Positions 8,512 through 17,539 of a DNA stretch of 34,720 nt are shown here, one piece after another (position 1 is the first letter of the stretch; every line of letters starts with the position of its first letter). The stretch comes from CAZBWP01 sp964630265 (lineage in GTDB: Bacteria > Pseudomonadota > Alphaproteobacteria > Rhodospirillales > Defluviicoccaceae): the NCBI GenBank assembly GCA_964630265.1, contig CAZVRW010000031.1, positions 1 to 34,720 of the forward strand. Direction: 5' to 3'. The position numbers and the translations under genes were made by a program. The notes under the pieces were generated by a model. It was not told the origin of the DNA. It saw only the letters and a program-made list of their open reading frames with translations, and ran no database searches.

Positions 8512-11253
8512 ATGCTCTCCACCTGGCTCGTTTTCGGCGTCTCCGTGCTCTATCTCGGCACGCTGTTCGCCATCGCCTACTACGGCGATCGTCGGGCCGA
8601 TCGCGGCCAGAGCGTCATCACCAATCCGACGATCTACGCGCTGTCGATCGCCGTCTACTGCACCGCCTGGACCTTTTACGGCAGCGTCGGCTTCGCCGCC
8701 TCCAGCGGCCTCGGCTTCCTGCCCATCTATCTCGGCCCGACGCTGGTCTTCGCGCTGGGCTGGGTATTCTTGCGCAAGATCATCCGCATCAGCAAGGTGC
8801 ACCGAATCACCTCGATCGCCGACTTCATCTCGTCGCGCTATGGCAAGAGCCACCTGCTCGGCGGTCTCGTCAGCGTCATCGCGGTGATCGGCATCATGCC
8901 CTACATCTCGCTGCAGTTGAAAGCCGTCTCTAGCAGCTTCGCGGTGTTGACCGGGTTTCCCCACGGCACCGACATGGACCTGAGCGGCACCGGCCTGGTC
9001 GCCGACACCGCCCTCTGGGTGGCGGTGCTGATGGCGACCTTCGCCATCCTGTTCGGCACCCGCCACATCGACGCAACGGAGCACCACGAGGGCATGGTGG
9101 TGGCGATCGCCTTCGAATCGCTGGTCAAGCTCATCGCCTTTGTCTCCGTCGGCGTGTTTGTCACGTTCGGCCTGTTCGACGGCTTCGGCGACCTGTTCAG
9201 CGCCGCCGCCGCGGTGCCGGAACTCGCCCGGCTGCTGACGTTGGAGGATGTCGGCGGCTCCTGGATGCCGTTGATCATGCTGTCGATGCTGGCGATCATT
9301 TGCCTGCCGCGGCAGTTCCAGGTCATCGTCGTCGAGAACGTCGACGAGCGGCACCTGGCCAAGGCGATCTGGATGGTGCCGCTCTACCTGCTGCTGATCA
9401 ACGTCTTCGTCCTGCCCATCGCGCTCGGCGGCCTGCTGCGATTCCCGGCCGGCGACGTCGATGCCGACACCTTCGTCCTCGCCCTGCCCCTGATCGAGGA
9501 CCAGCCGTGGCTGGCGCTGTTCGCGTTTCTCGGCGGCCTGTCGGCGGCGACCGGCATGGTGATCGTCGCCACCGTCGCGCTCAGCACGATGATGTGCAAC
9601 GACTTGGTGATGCCGGCGCTGCTGCGCTTCGCCTGGCTGCGGCTGGCCGAGCGACGCGACCTGTCGAGCCTGCTGCTGGCCATTCGGCGCATCGCCATCG
9701 TCGTGATCATGGCCTTCGGCTACCTGTATTTCGTGCTGATCGGCGAGAGCTATGCCCTGGTGACCATCGGGCTCGTCTCGTTCGCCGCCGCGGCGCAGTT
9801 CGGGCCGGCGATCATCGGCGGCATGTATTGGAAGGGCGGCTCGCGCCGCGGCGCGCTGGCGGGTATCAGCGCCGGCTTCGTCGTCTGGGGCTATACCCTG
9901 TTGTTGCCGTCGTTCGCCCGCTCCGGCTGGTTGCCCGAGAGCCTGATCACCGACGGCCTGTTCGGACTGGCGTTGCTGCGGCCCTACGCGTTGTTCGGAC
10001 TGGAGGGGTACGACCCGATCCCGCACGCGCTGTTCTGGAGCCTGCTCGCCAACATCGGCGCCTACGTCGCCGTCTCCATGTATGATCGGCAGAGCACCAT
10101 CGAGCGGATCCAGGCGACGCTGTTCGTCGAGGTGTTCCGTCAGTCGGCCGCGGGCGGCGGCACGGCGACCTGGTACGGCTCGGTGATGGTGGGCGAACTG
10201 CGCGGCATGACCGAACGGTTCCTCGGTGCCGACCGGACCGCCGAGATGTTCGCCGACTACGCCAAGCGCCGCGGCCGCCCACTCGAGCCCGGCACGCCGG
10301 CCGACCGCGGGCTGGTGCAATACGTCGAACGGCGCCTCGCCGGTGCCATCGGCGCGGCCTCGGCGCGGGTGATGGTGGCATCGACCGTCAAAAACGAGGG
10401 CGTCGGCCTGGATTCCATCATGCAGATCCTCGACGAGACCTCCCAGGTGCTCGAGTACAGTCGGCAACTGGAGCAGAAGTCGGACGAACTGGAGCGCGCC
10501 TCCAGCGATCTGCGGGCCGCCAACCTGCGGCTCCAGGAACTCGACCGGCTGAAGGACGAGTTTCTCTCCACCGTGACCCACGAATTGCGCACGCCGCTGA
10601 CCTCGATCCGTTCGTTCTCCGAGATCCTGCACGACACCCCCGACCTGGACGCGCCGGAACGCCAGCACTTCCTGTCGATCGTCATCCGCGAAAGCGAACG
10701 CTTGACCCGGCTGATCAACCAGGTGCTCGACCTGACGAAGATCGAGACCGGCCGGATGGACTGGCAGATGACCGACGTCGACCTGGGCGACGTCATCGAT
10801 CACGCGGTGATGTCGCTGCGCGGCCTGTTCGACGACAAGGGCGTGGCCCTGGAGGTCGACGTGCCCGAGGGCCTGCGGCCGGTGCGCGGCGACCGCGATC
10901 AGCTGATCCAGGTGGCGATCAACCTGTTGTCCAACGCCGAGAAATTCTGCCCCGCCGCAACCGGCCGGGTGACGATCAGCGTCGTGCCCAGCGATTCGGT
11001 GCTGACGGTGAGCGTCTGCGACAACGGCCCGGGCATTCCGGCGGACCAGTTGCAGCTGATCTTCGAAAAATTCCACCAGGTGCGGGCCGGCCGCACCGGC
11101 AATCCGCTCGGCTCCGGCCTCGGTCTCGCCATCTGCCGCGGCATCGTCGAACACCTGGGCGGGCGGATCTGGGTCGAGAGCGTGCTCGGCGAAGGCGCCA
11201 CCTTCCGCTTCACCGTGCCATACATGGCACCCGAAAGCGCCGCCTCCTCCTAA
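8512..11253 (+). CDS. Sodium/solute-symporter-fused sensor histidine kinase (CbrA/CrbS-like)
   Basis: 913 residues. Residues 1-525 form a multi-helix membrane domain of the SSS (SLC5) family, with motifs such as ALSIAVYCTAWTFYGSVGFA near 43-62 and ITSIADFISSRYGKS near 99-113. A linker follows, then a coiled segment at about 640-685. The dimerisation domain has the phospho-acceptor H690 in THELRTPL, and the ATPase domain has N-box NLLSNAEKF (804-812), G1 DNGPGIP (837-843) and G2 GSGLGLAI (867-874), so it should be active. Known relatives (CbrA, CrbS) link transport or sensing of amino acids or acetate to phosphorylation. It ends the operon; its TAA overlaps the stop of the convergent CBS gene. 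Confidence 0.92.
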   Translation: MLSTWLVFGVSVLYLGTLFAIAYYGDRRADRGQSVITNPTIYALSIAVYCTAWTFYGSVGFAASSGLGFLPIYLGPTLVFALGWVFLRKIIRISKVHRITSIADFISSRYGKSHLLGGLVSVIAVIGIMPYISLQLKAVSSSFAVLTGFPHGTDMDLSGTGLVADTALWVAVLMATFAILFGTRHIDATEHHEGMVVAIAFESLVKLIAFVSVGVFVTFGLFDGFGDLFSAAAAVPELARLLTLEDVGGSWMPLIMLSMLAIICLPRQFQVIVVENVDERHLAKAIWMVPLYLLLINVFVLPIALGGLLRFPAGDVDADTFVLALPLIEDQPWLALFAFLGGLSAATGMVIVATVALSTMMCNDLVMPALLRFAWLRLAERRDLSSLLLAIRRIAIVVIMAFGYLYFVLIGESYALVTIGLVSFAAAAQFGPAIIGGMYWKGGSRRGALAGISAGFVVWGYTLLLPSFARSGWLPESLITDGLFGLALLRPYALFGLEGYDPIPHALFWSLLANIGAYVAVSMYDRQSTIERIQATLFVEVFRQSAAGGGTATWYGSVMVGELRGMTERFLGADRTAEMFADYAKRRGRPLEPGTPADRGLVQYVERRLAGAIGAASARVMVASTVKNEGVGLDSIMQILDETSQVLEYSRQLEQKSDELERASSDLRAANLRLQELDRLKDEFLSTVTHELRTPLTSIRSFSEILHDTPDLDAPERQHFLSIVIRESERLTRLINQVLDLTKIETGRMDWQMTDVDLGDVIDHAVMSLRGLFDDKGVALEVDVPEGLRPVRGDRDQLIQVAINLLSNAEKFCPAATGRVTISVVPSDSVLTVSVCDNGPGIPADQLQLIFEKFHQVRAGRTGNPLGSGLGLAICRGIVEHLGGRIWVESVLGEGATFRFTVPYMAPESAASS

Positions 11254-12743
11254 AAGACGTCGGCGGTGAACTCCAAGCGGACGCGCCGCCGCAGACTGTC
11301 GATCGCCTTCATCGAATCGAGGAGCAGCATGCGGTCGCGCCGCGGCAGCGACTTCGGCGCCACGTAATAGGTGACCCGCTTGCCGGCCTTGTAGTCCTCG
11401 ATCTGCCGGCGCAACAGGATGTCGGTCATCAGGTGGAACGCGGCGCTCAGATCCTCGTGCTCGCGCGCGTCGAGCACACCGTCCTCGTGCAGCACGCGGA
11501 TGCGCTCCAGCGTCGACGTCTCCTCCACCCCCTCGCGCAGCGCCAGCAGCCGAATGCCCTCGACCAGCGGAATCGTGCCGGTGTACTTGAGATTGACTTG
11601 GCCGCGGTATTCGCGCTTCTCCCTCTCCGTGCTGAAGCCGCCGAACAGCCCGAGCGCCACGTTGTGATCGGCCTGGTCGGCGAACATCTGCTTCAAGAAG
11701 AAGTGGTTGTGGCGGACGATTTCGGTCACCCGCGCGCGCAGCTCCTGCCCGAGGTCGCGATCGCCCCAGACCGGGCGGAAATCGAAGAAGATGTCGGCCA
11801 GCCGCACCGCCACGAAATTGCTCTTGCGGCTCCAGCGATTGATCTGGTCGACCCACTGCGGCAGCGTCTTCCGCCACAGCGGGTTCACCGCCATGCAGTA
11901 GCCATTGCAGTAGGGGATGCCGACGGCGTTGAGATCGCGACACAGCCGCTCGGCCAACTCGATGAAATAGGCGTCGATGCGGCCGTGCTCGGCGTCGGGA
12001 TAGGGCGCCAGGATGAAGCCGTTGTCCTGATCCGGAAACAGATAGTTCTCGCCGCGGCCGCCGGAGCCCATGACGATGGTGCAGGCGTGCACCGGCAGCG
12101 AGCCCCAGCCCTCCTCCTCCATGGCGGCGAGCACGTTCTCGCCGATGCGGCGGTAGAGGTCGTTGTTGATCTGGGTGATGACCTGCTGGATCTCCGGCGC
12201 CGGCATGTTCTCGGCGAACAGGTCCTCGGCCAGCTCGACCTGGGCGGCGCGCACCTGCTTCAACCCCTCGATCGTGCCCTGGTGGGTGATCCGGTCGATC
12301 TGGTTGACCAGCCGCTGGGTGGCGGCGGCGAGCGCATCGTGCAGATAGAGCATGCCGGCGAGCCGGCCCTGGCCGTCGACCACCGGCATGTGGCGGAGCC
12401 GGTTGCGGCGCATCCAGGCGATGCCGTGATACAGGTAGTCGCTGCGCTCGATGGTCATGACCGGCGACGTCATCACCGCGTCCACCGACGTTTCCGGCGG
12501 CACCCGGTAGGTGAGCTTGCGGGCGATGTCTTGCTCGGTGATGATACCGACGGGCCGCCCGGCGGCGTCGACGACGACGGCGCTCGACGCCTTGCCGGCG
12601 GTCATGTGGGCGATCATGTCGCCGCAGGTGGCGCCAGGCCGCACCGCCAGCGCATCGGCGCGCGGCCGCATGAAATCGCGCACCCGGAGGCCGAACACCG
12701 CGCGCTTCGGTGGGCCGAATTCGTCTTTGACTTTGTTCATCAT
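11250..12743 (-). CDS. CBS-domain DUF294 nucleotidyltransferase-like protein
   Basis: 497 residues. Two CBS motifs span about 22-140 (VRDFMRPRAD, VGIITEQDIARKL, AVMTSPVMTIERSDYLY, RHMPVVDGQGRLAGML). Next is the DUF294 putative nucleotidyltransferase domain with GSGGRGE (226-232) and PDQDNGF (D238, D240), the usual nucleotide and metal-binding pattern, then a helical C-terminal domain. Many relatives carry an N-terminal cyclic-nucleotide-binding domain that is absent here. AGGG precedes the chosen ATG; the frame is open 21 codons further. Proteins of this family recur beside SSS symporters, DnaQ-like exonucleases and CrbS-type kinases, and all of these surround it. The substrate of the transferase domain is unknown to me. 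Confidence 0.9.
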   Translation of the reverse strand: MMNKVKDEFGPPKRAVFGLRVRDFMRPRADALAVRPGATCGDMIAHMTAGKASSAVVVDAAGRPVGIITEQDIARKLTYRVPPETSVDAVMTSPVMTIERSDYLYHGIAWMRRNRLRHMPVVDGQGRLAGMLYLHDALAAATQRLVNQIDRITHQGTIEGLKQVRAAQVELAEDLFAENMPAPEIQQVITQINNDLYRRIGENVLAAMEEEGWGSLPVHACTIVMGSGGRGENYLFPDQDNGFILAPYPDAEHGRIDAYFIELAERLCRDLNAVGIPYCNGYCMAVNPLWRKTLPQWVDQINRWSRKSNFVAVRLADIFFDFRPVWGDRDLGQELRARVTEIVRHNHFFLKQMFADQADHNVALGLFGGFSTEREKREYRGQVNLKYTGTIPLVEGIRLLALREGVEETSTLERIRVLHEDGVLDAREHEDLSAAFHLMTDILLRRQIEDYKAGKRVTYYVAPKSLPRRDRMLLLDSMKAIDSLRRRVRLEFTADVF

Positions 12744-13385
12744 CGTGCCCTGCGGTGGTGCCTCGGCGGTCGACCGCGGCGCTTTGTCGACGGTTTGACT
12801 ATGCAATATGGGGCCGTTTCTTGCCCGCGACAGGGGCGGCCAGCCGCTGGCGAGCCGCCATCAAACCACCGGGATTGCAGGCTGACAAGGGCGTGCTCGG
12901 CGCCACCCCCCGCTGCGCTCCGGTTTTGGCGGGCGCAGGACAGTCGGACGGCACCCGAGGGACGCCTGCCCCGAACGCGGTGGATGACCGGAAATGACCC
13001 GGAATCATGCCCTCGCGTAAGGATCGTTTCTGTTATTGTGCCTGCTTGAAGAAAATGTTATGGGTGCTTCTATCGTGGCGATCCTGCAAGGGTGACCCGC
13101 GGAAAAACGTTGGACGATAACAACGTGGAAGTATCGAGTGCGGACGGAGGGGCCGACCGGCCCAGACAACGCGCTCGTGGGGAAGGTGAAACGTCCAAGA
13201 GGCGACCAGCCCGTCAGGCGGCCCAACTCAGGCGTTCTTCCGCTACCCACTTCCTCTCGTTCGACGCTGGCGGCTCCGGCCATGGGGTTCGGTCGGTTCC
13301 GTCGGTATCATCGTTGGGCATGATCTGAGGTCCCGCATCGGTGTGTACCGAGGCAACGCGGGCCGGCAGACTGGGGAGAAGTAAC
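12744..13385. other. Intergenic region between CBS-DUF294 gene and symporter gene
   Basis: About 640 bases between divergent genes. I see no convincing coding frame or RNA gene. It must contain promoters for both sides, and the more AT-rich stretch around 13015-13075 is the likely promoter zone. No canonical sigma-54 element (GG and GC dinucleotides at -24/-12) was found upstream of the symporter. The plus strand ends in GGGGAG seven bases before the TTG start. Confidence 0.5.
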
Positions 13386-15407
13386 TTGGCTGCAAAGGTT
13401 TGGTGGCTATTCGGCTTCGTGGGCCTCTACTGGTGCTATTGCATCTTTTGGGGCATCCGCGGCGCACGCATGGCAAAAACGGCGAGCGACTATTTCATCG
13501 CTGGCCGGCAATTGTCCGTTTGGGTCTTTGTTCTCGCGGCAACGGCGACGTCCTTTTCCGGCTGGACGTTCATGGGGCATCCCGGGCTCGTCTTTCGTGA
13601 CGGCTTCCAGTATGCCTACGCGTCTTTCTATGTGATCACCATTCCGTTCACGGGCGTCATGTTCCTGAAACGGCAATGGATGCTGGGCAAGCGCTACGGC
13701 TATGTCACGCCCGGCGAGATGTTCTCCGATTACTTCCAGGGCGATGGCATTCGCGTCCTCACGGTGCTGGTGGCGCTGCTGTTCTCCATTCCGTACCTGG
13801 GCGTTCAGCTCGGCGCGTCTGGCTTCCTGTTCGAAGCCCTGACCGACGGCCTGGTCGGTAAGACCTTCGGCATGTGGGTCCTCTCCCTGGTGGTGATGAT
13901 CTACGTCGCCTCCGGCGGTCTTCGCGCCGTGGCGTACGTGGACACGGTGCAATGCATCCTGCTCGGCGTGGGCATCATCGTCACCGGCATCATCGCGCTG
14001 GTGGCCATCGGCGGCTGGGACAACCTGAACCAAGCGATGGCGGTGATGGGTCAGAACCCGACGGTGGGCAAGTGGGGCTCGACCGACGGTGCCGGCGGCA
14101 CCGGCGACTACAGCGCTTATCTCGCCGTGCCGGGCGTCATCCAGTTCACGGCCGGTCTCGGCCGGGAAACCCCGGTTGGGGGTCTTTGGACCGGCGTGAT
14201 GATCCTGACCTACATGTTCGCGCTCATGGGCATCCAGTCGGCCCCGGCGTTCACCATGTGGTCGTTCGCCAACACCAACCCGAAGCCGTTCGCGCCGCAG
14301 CAGGTGTGGGCGTCGTCCTTCGGCATCGGCCTGATCCTGTTCTTCTTCACCGCCTTCCAGGGACTGGGCGGGCACTTCATCGGCGGCACGCCGGCGCTCA
14401 CCGAACTTGCCGGACTGGAGAGCTGGATCCCGGATCTCTCGGCCAACCTCCAGGACGCCATTGTTCCCTACTACTTCAACCTGATCGGCGGCGGCGCCCT
14501 GCCGGACGTCTACACCGCCGACGGTTCGGTCAAGCAGGCCATGGCCAACCTGCCCTGGCTGGTCGGATTGCTGGCGGTGTGCGCCCTGGCGGCGATGCAG
14601 TCGACGGGGGCAGCCTACATGTCCACGGCCGGCGGCATGCTGACCCGTGACCTCTACAAGCGCTACCTGAACCCGACGGCCTCGCACACGACGCAGAAGC
14701 TGTTCGGCCGCATGGGCGTCGCCTTCATCGTCATCAGCGCCCTGATCGTCGCCACGTATTCCACCGACGCCCTGGTGCTGCTCGGCGGTCTGGCGGTGGC
14801 CTTCGGCTTCCAGATGTGGGTGCCGCTCGCCGCCGTCTGCTTCATGCCCTGGATCACCCGGCAAGGGGCGACCTGGGGATTGGCGGCCGGCCTGATCGCC
14901 GTCTGCATGACCGACAGCATCGGCCTCGCCATCTTCGGCGATGCCCTGCCGTGGGGCCGCTGGCCGTGGACCATCCACTCGGCCGGCTGGGGCATCTTCG
15001 TCAACATCGCCGTCTGCGCGATCGTCTCGATGATGACCCAGGACGAAAGTGCCACCGCTCACCGCATGAAGTATCACGCCTTCCTGCGTGAGCACGCCAC
15101 CCTCCGCGCCTCCAAGCGCGGCCTGATCCCGGTGGCGTGGGTGATCACGCTCGGCTGGTTCTTCTTCGGCATCGGTCCGGGCGCGGTCATCGGCAACACC
15201 ATCTTCGGTGCGCCGGATGCGGGCGTCGAAGGCTGGACCTTCGGCATTCCGTCGATCTGGGCCTGGCAGATCCTGTTCTGGGTCATCGGCGTCTTCATGA
15301 TGTGGTTCCTCGCCTACAAGATGGAGATGTCGACGGTTCCCGATACCGAGGTCGAGGCGCTCGTCGAGGATATCGGCGACACGACCCTGGAGAAGCCGGG
15401 CGTCTAA
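13386..15407 (+). CDS. Sodium/solute symporter (SSS family)
   Basis: About 673 residues with a dozen or more membrane helices. SSS-family proteins couple sodium entry to uptake of small organic solutes. Visible family features are SDYFIAGRQLSVWVFVLAA near the N terminus, SFSGWTFMGHPG, SGGLRAVAYVDTVQCILL, and AAMQSTGAAYMSTAGGMLTRDLY. The start is probably TTG at 13386, because GGGGAG lies at ideal distance; a GTG 45 bases upstream lacks one. It has no kinase domain, in contrast to the nearby sensor, and lies just beyond the CBS-DUF294 gene. Acetate or another carboxylate is a plausible substrate from similar loci, but the sequence does not decide it. A strong terminator follows. Confidence 0.9.
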   Translation: MAAKVWWLFGFVGLYWCYCIFWGIRGARMAKTASDYFIAGRQLSVWVFVLAATATSFSGWTFMGHPGLVFRDGFQYAYASFYVITIPFTGVMFLKRQWMLGKRYGYVTPGEMFSDYFQGDGIRVLTVLVALLFSIPYLGVQLGASGFLFEALTDGLVGKTFGMWVLSLVVMIYVASGGLRAVAYVDTVQCILLGVGIIVTGIIALVAIGGWDNLNQAMAVMGQNPTVGKWGSTDGAGGTGDYSAYLAVPGVIQFTAGLGRETPVGGLWTGVMILTYMFALMGIQSAPAFTMWSFANTNPKPFAPQQVWASSFGIGLILFFFTAFQGLGGHFIGGTPALTELAGLESWIPDLSANLQDAIVPYYFNLIGGGALPDVYTADGSVKQAMANLPWLVGLLAVCALAAMQSTGAAYMSTAGGMLTRDLYKRYLNPTASHTTQKLFGRMGVAFIVISALIVATYSTDALVLLGGLAVAFGFQMWVPLAAVCFMPWITRQGATWGLAAGLIAVCMTDSIGLAIFGDALPWGRWPWTIHSAGWGIFVNIAVCAIVSMMTQDESATAHRMKYHAFLREHATLRASKRGLIPVAWVITLGWFFFGIGPGAVIGNTIFGAPDAGVEGWTFGIPSIWAWQILFWVIGVFMMWFLAYKMEMSTVPDTEVEALVEDIGDTTLEKPGV

Positions 15408-15427
15408 GCCCCGGCCGCAAGCGTTCG

Positions 15428-15465
15428 GCGGGGGAAGGAGCTCATCCTTCCCCCGCTTTTCTTTT
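15428..15465 (+). terminator. Rho-independent terminator of the symporter gene
   Basis: A perfect 12-bp stem (15428-15439 with 15445-15456), loop GCTCA, followed by TTTTCTTTT. It begins 21 bases after the symporter stop. Confidence 0.95.
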
Positions 15466-15572
15466 GAACGTCTTGAAGGCTCGGTTGCCCGCCGCTTTTC
15501 ATCCGATGGCGGCTCTGCTAGCCTGCCGGCGAGCGGCTGGCGCTTGGCCCCCGCGCCCCACAATCGATCGTG

Positions 15573-15815
15573 ATGATGGACGTTGATTCGCTACTGCAAA
15601 ATCAGTGGCTCTGGACGGCCGCCCTCGGCCTCGCCCTGTTCCTGCCGGTGCGCCGGCTGATCTGGGTGATGTCGGTGCGCCGCGCGGAGCGCAAACTGGG
15701 CGCCGCCACCGACGAGGCGAAGCGCCAAGCGCTGAAGCGGCGCGCCTCGGTCACCGCCGGGCTGCTGTGCTTCGTATTCAGCGTGCTCTACGTGCACGTC
15801 ATGTTCAACCGCTGA
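15573..15815 (+). CDS. Small membrane protein, unknown function
   Basis: About 80 residues with two hydrophobic helices (WLWTAALGLALFLPV and ASVTAGLLCFVFSVLYVHVMF) separated by a basic, charged segment. The start is one of two adjacent ATGs (15573 or 15576); no good ribosome site is visible. It ends 11 bases before the TPR gene on the same strand, so the two are likely co-transcribed. I do not recognise the family. Codon use matches the neighbours. Confidence 0.65.
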   Translation: MMDVDSLLQNQWLWTAALGLALFLPVRRLIWVMSVRRAERKLGAATDEAKRQALKRRASVTAGLLCFVFSVLYVHVMFNR

Positions 15816-15826
15816 CGCTGACCATC

Positions 15827-16456
15827 ATGAACCTGGGCTTTTCCAATCCGCGCGTGCTGCGGCGCTTCATCATCCTGATGGCGCTGCTCACCTTCGCCGC
15901 GTTCAGCTTCTGGGCGCTGTACTACACCCCCTTCCTCGAATCGCCGCCCGGCGACTTCGAGACGCGACAGGGCGACATCCTGCTCGGCGATCGCAAGTAC
16001 GACCAGGCGCTGGAGCGCTTCGACGCCGCCCTTGAGGTGATGCCCGATCATCGCGGCGCGCTGATGGGCCGCGCCATCGTCTTTCTCAAGACCGAGCAAT
16101 GGGACGAAGCCGAGGCGGCGTTCACCTACCTCATTGATTTCCTGGGACGGACGCTGGAGCCCGACGATCCCACCGGCCGCGGCACCCTCGCCGCCGCCCT
16201 CGCCAACCGCGGCATTCTTTACGACCTCACCGGCCGGCACGAACGGGCACTGGTGGACTACGTCTACTCGCTCAGGGTCGACGAAGGCGCCGTGGACGGG
16301 CCGTCGCTGTTCGACCAGATCCTTTACAACTCGCCGAAGCCGTCGACGGTGCGGGACCGTGCCCGTTACCTCTACGAGCAGTTCCAACTCCCTGAAGAGC
16401 AGCGGGTCCTGCGCATGCCCGAGCGCGACGCCCAGGAACGCATGTACAAGCCCTGA
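15827..16456 (+). CDS. Membrane-anchored TPR-repeat protein
   Basis: 209 residues. One N-terminal membrane helix (FIILMALLTFAAFSFWALYY) is followed by an outside domain with tetratricopeptide-like repeats: GDILLGDRKYDQALERFDAA, MGRAIVFLKTEQWDEAEAAF, and ANRGILYDLTGRHERALVDY. TPR repeats mediate protein-protein contact, and the anchor suggests it works at the inner membrane facing the periplasm. The ATG at 15827 is the first one that gives the helix directly; the frame is open further upstream but there it overlaps the preceding gene. Function is unknown. Confidence 0.8.
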   Translation: MNLGFSNPRVLRRFIILMALLTFAAFSFWALYYTPFLESPPGDFETRQGDILLGDRKYDQALERFDAALEVMPDHRGALMGRAIVFLKTEQWDEAEAAFTYLIDFLGRTLEPDDPTGRGTLAAALANRGILYDLTGRHERALVDYVYSLRVDEGAVDGPSLFDQILYNSPKPSTVRDRARYLYEQFQLPEEQRVLRMPERDAQERMYKP

Positions 16457-16494
16457 CGGGCGCGCGGGGCTGGCAGGCTGCGGAAAAGCCGCCC

Positions 16495-16555
16495 AGCTAG
16501 TGGATCGGATCTGACGCTTGGTGCCCAAGCGTCAGATGGGTCGATCCACTAAGCT
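16495..16555. repeat. Long imperfect palindrome 1 (hairpin)
   Basis: Arms TAGTGGATCG (16498-16507) and a 13-bp arm (16509-16521) pair with 16524-16536 and 16541-16550 plus 16551, leaving a two-base loop and a small internal loop; AGC/GCT extend the base past a one-base bulge. It lies 39 bases after the TPR stop and has no T-run, so it is not a standard terminator. Confidence 0.85.
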
Positions 16556-16566
16556 ATTGCTCTGAT

Positions 16567-16609
16567 GGTTCGATGCTGACGGATGGGACTCATCCGTCAG
16601 CATCGAACC
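16567..16609. repeat. Long perfect palindrome 2 (hairpin)
   Basis: A perfect 19-bp inverted repeat (16567-16585 with 16591-16609) around the loop GGACT. It sits directly beside the stop codon of the minus-strand gene at 16611 and resembles palindrome 1 in its arms (both have GG-TCGAT and a CTGACG core). No T-run follows on either strand. Confidence 0.9.
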
Positions 16610-16610
16610 G

Positions 16611-16811
16611 CTAGAAGCGGACGACGCCCAGCACGTCCTGGAACAGCACCAGAAAAAAATAGACGGCGGCGATGCAGCCGAACAACAGGTGGACGAATGG
16701 CTTGTCCCCGTTGGCGTCGCGATAGCGCAACCCGTGCCAGGCGATGGCACCGGTGGCGATCAGAAACACGATGTTGATGTAAGGCTCGGCGGCGCCGGTG
16801 AATTCGAACAT
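16611..16811 (-). CDS. Small two-helix membrane protein, unknown function
   Basis: 66 residues, mostly hydrophobic: one helix around INIVFLIATGAIAWHGL and a second around FVHLLFGCIAAVYFFLVLF, joined by RYRDANGDKP. Both ends look folded into the membrane with little soluble sequence. The stop codon abuts palindrome 2. I do not recognise the family; coding status rests on the clean two-helix pattern, the open frame and a sensible position between palindrome and neighbour. Confidence 0.65.
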   Translation of the reverse strand: MFEFTGAAEPYINIVFLIATGAIAWHGLRYRDANGDKPFVHLLFGCIAAVYFFLVLFQDVLGVVRF

Positions 16812-16858
16812 GCCGGGACCTTAGCGCCCCTGGCGCCGGACCACAACACGAGCGGACG

Positions 16859-16884
16859 CGCCCGCACCGGGCGCCCGCACCGGG
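16859..16884. repeat. Two tandem copies of a 13-bp unit
   Basis: CGCCCGCACCGGG occurs twice head to tail (16859-16871, 16872-16884), immediately downstream of the stop of the 183-residue minus-strand gene. The copies are identical. Confidence 0.85.
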
Positions 16885-16885
16885 C

Positions 16886-17437
16886 CTACGGATGGCCGGA
16901 GCCCGACGGGCGCTGATCGGCGCGCCCCCACAGGGACCGGCGCTCGCCGCTGACGGACTCGGCCACCGGCGGCGTGCCGTTCAACTCATCGCGCTCGAAA
17001 TAGGGCGGCAGCAGCGAGGTCGGCTTGTCGACCGCCAATTCGGCGAGCAGGATGCCGACCATCATCACGGACACCAGAATGCCGGCGGCGACGCAGAACC
17101 GCTGCACGCCGCGCGGCACGGCGGTGTGGTAATCGTTGTCATAGCGATGATAGTGGGGGTCGTTGTCGTCGAGGGACCCGCGGTCGGCGCGGCTCAGGAT
17201 CAGTCGGGCGTAGTGGCGCGCCCAGTGGGGCACCTCATTCTTCAACATGTAGGCGGTAAAGATCCGGTCGACGAGGGCTTGTGGCATGTCCTGATCGTGC
17301 CACTCACGGTAGGCCAGTTGCAGGAACTGAAACTCGCCGACCTGCAGAAGATTGGCAGCGGAGCCGACCGCCTGCCGCTCCGCCATCTCGACCTCTTCCT
17401 TGTCGGGACGGATCAGCGTCTCGAAGAAACCGACCAT
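16886..17437 (-). CDS. Conserved-looking membrane protein, unknown function
   Basis: 183 residues. The first 120 residues are soluble and charged, predicted mostly helical (MVGFFETLIRPDKEEVEMAE, then FLQLAYREWHDQDMPQAL), with a His/Asp/Tyr-rich stretch NDPHYHRYDNDYH. One membrane helix follows (FCVAAGILVSVMMVGILLAE), then a polar tail. The ATG at 17437 has GAGG about 9 bases upstream, so this start is preferred although the frame remains open for several hundred codons. It is divergent from the ROK kinase gene 100 bases away. No known domain recognised. Confidence 0.75.
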   Translation of the reverse strand: MVGFFETLIRPDKEEVEMAERQAVGSAANLLQVGEFQFLQLAYREWHDQDMPQALVDRIFTAYMLKNEVPHWARHYARLILSRADRGSLDDNDPHYHRYDNDYHTAVPRGVQRFCVAAGILVSVMMVGILLAELAVDKPTSLLPPYFERDELNGTPPVAESVSGERRSLWGRADQRPSGSGHP

Positions 17438-17539
17438 TGCGGAAAACCTCAAATGGACCGTTGGCGGAGGGAGGGGATAGACGCGCCCGCCTTGCATGTT
17501 AGCATGTGGTGGTCCGGCAACCGGGAGAAAAGACGACGA

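Noticed and set aside
8389..11943. A minus-strand open frame of about 1,180 codons antisense to the symporter-kinase
   Set aside because: Its translation is Gln/Arg/His-rich without any domain, and the plus strand encodes a complete kinase with all motifs. It is a by-product of GC-rich codon third positions.
12744..13385. A sigma-54 promoter upstream of the symporter
   Set aside because: No properly spaced GG and GC elements were found in the region.
13407..15563. A minus-strand open frame of about 720 codons antisense to the sodium/solute symporter
   Set aside because: Low-complexity charged translation with no membrane or domain pattern; the opposite strand has an unmistakable symporter with ribosome site and terminator.
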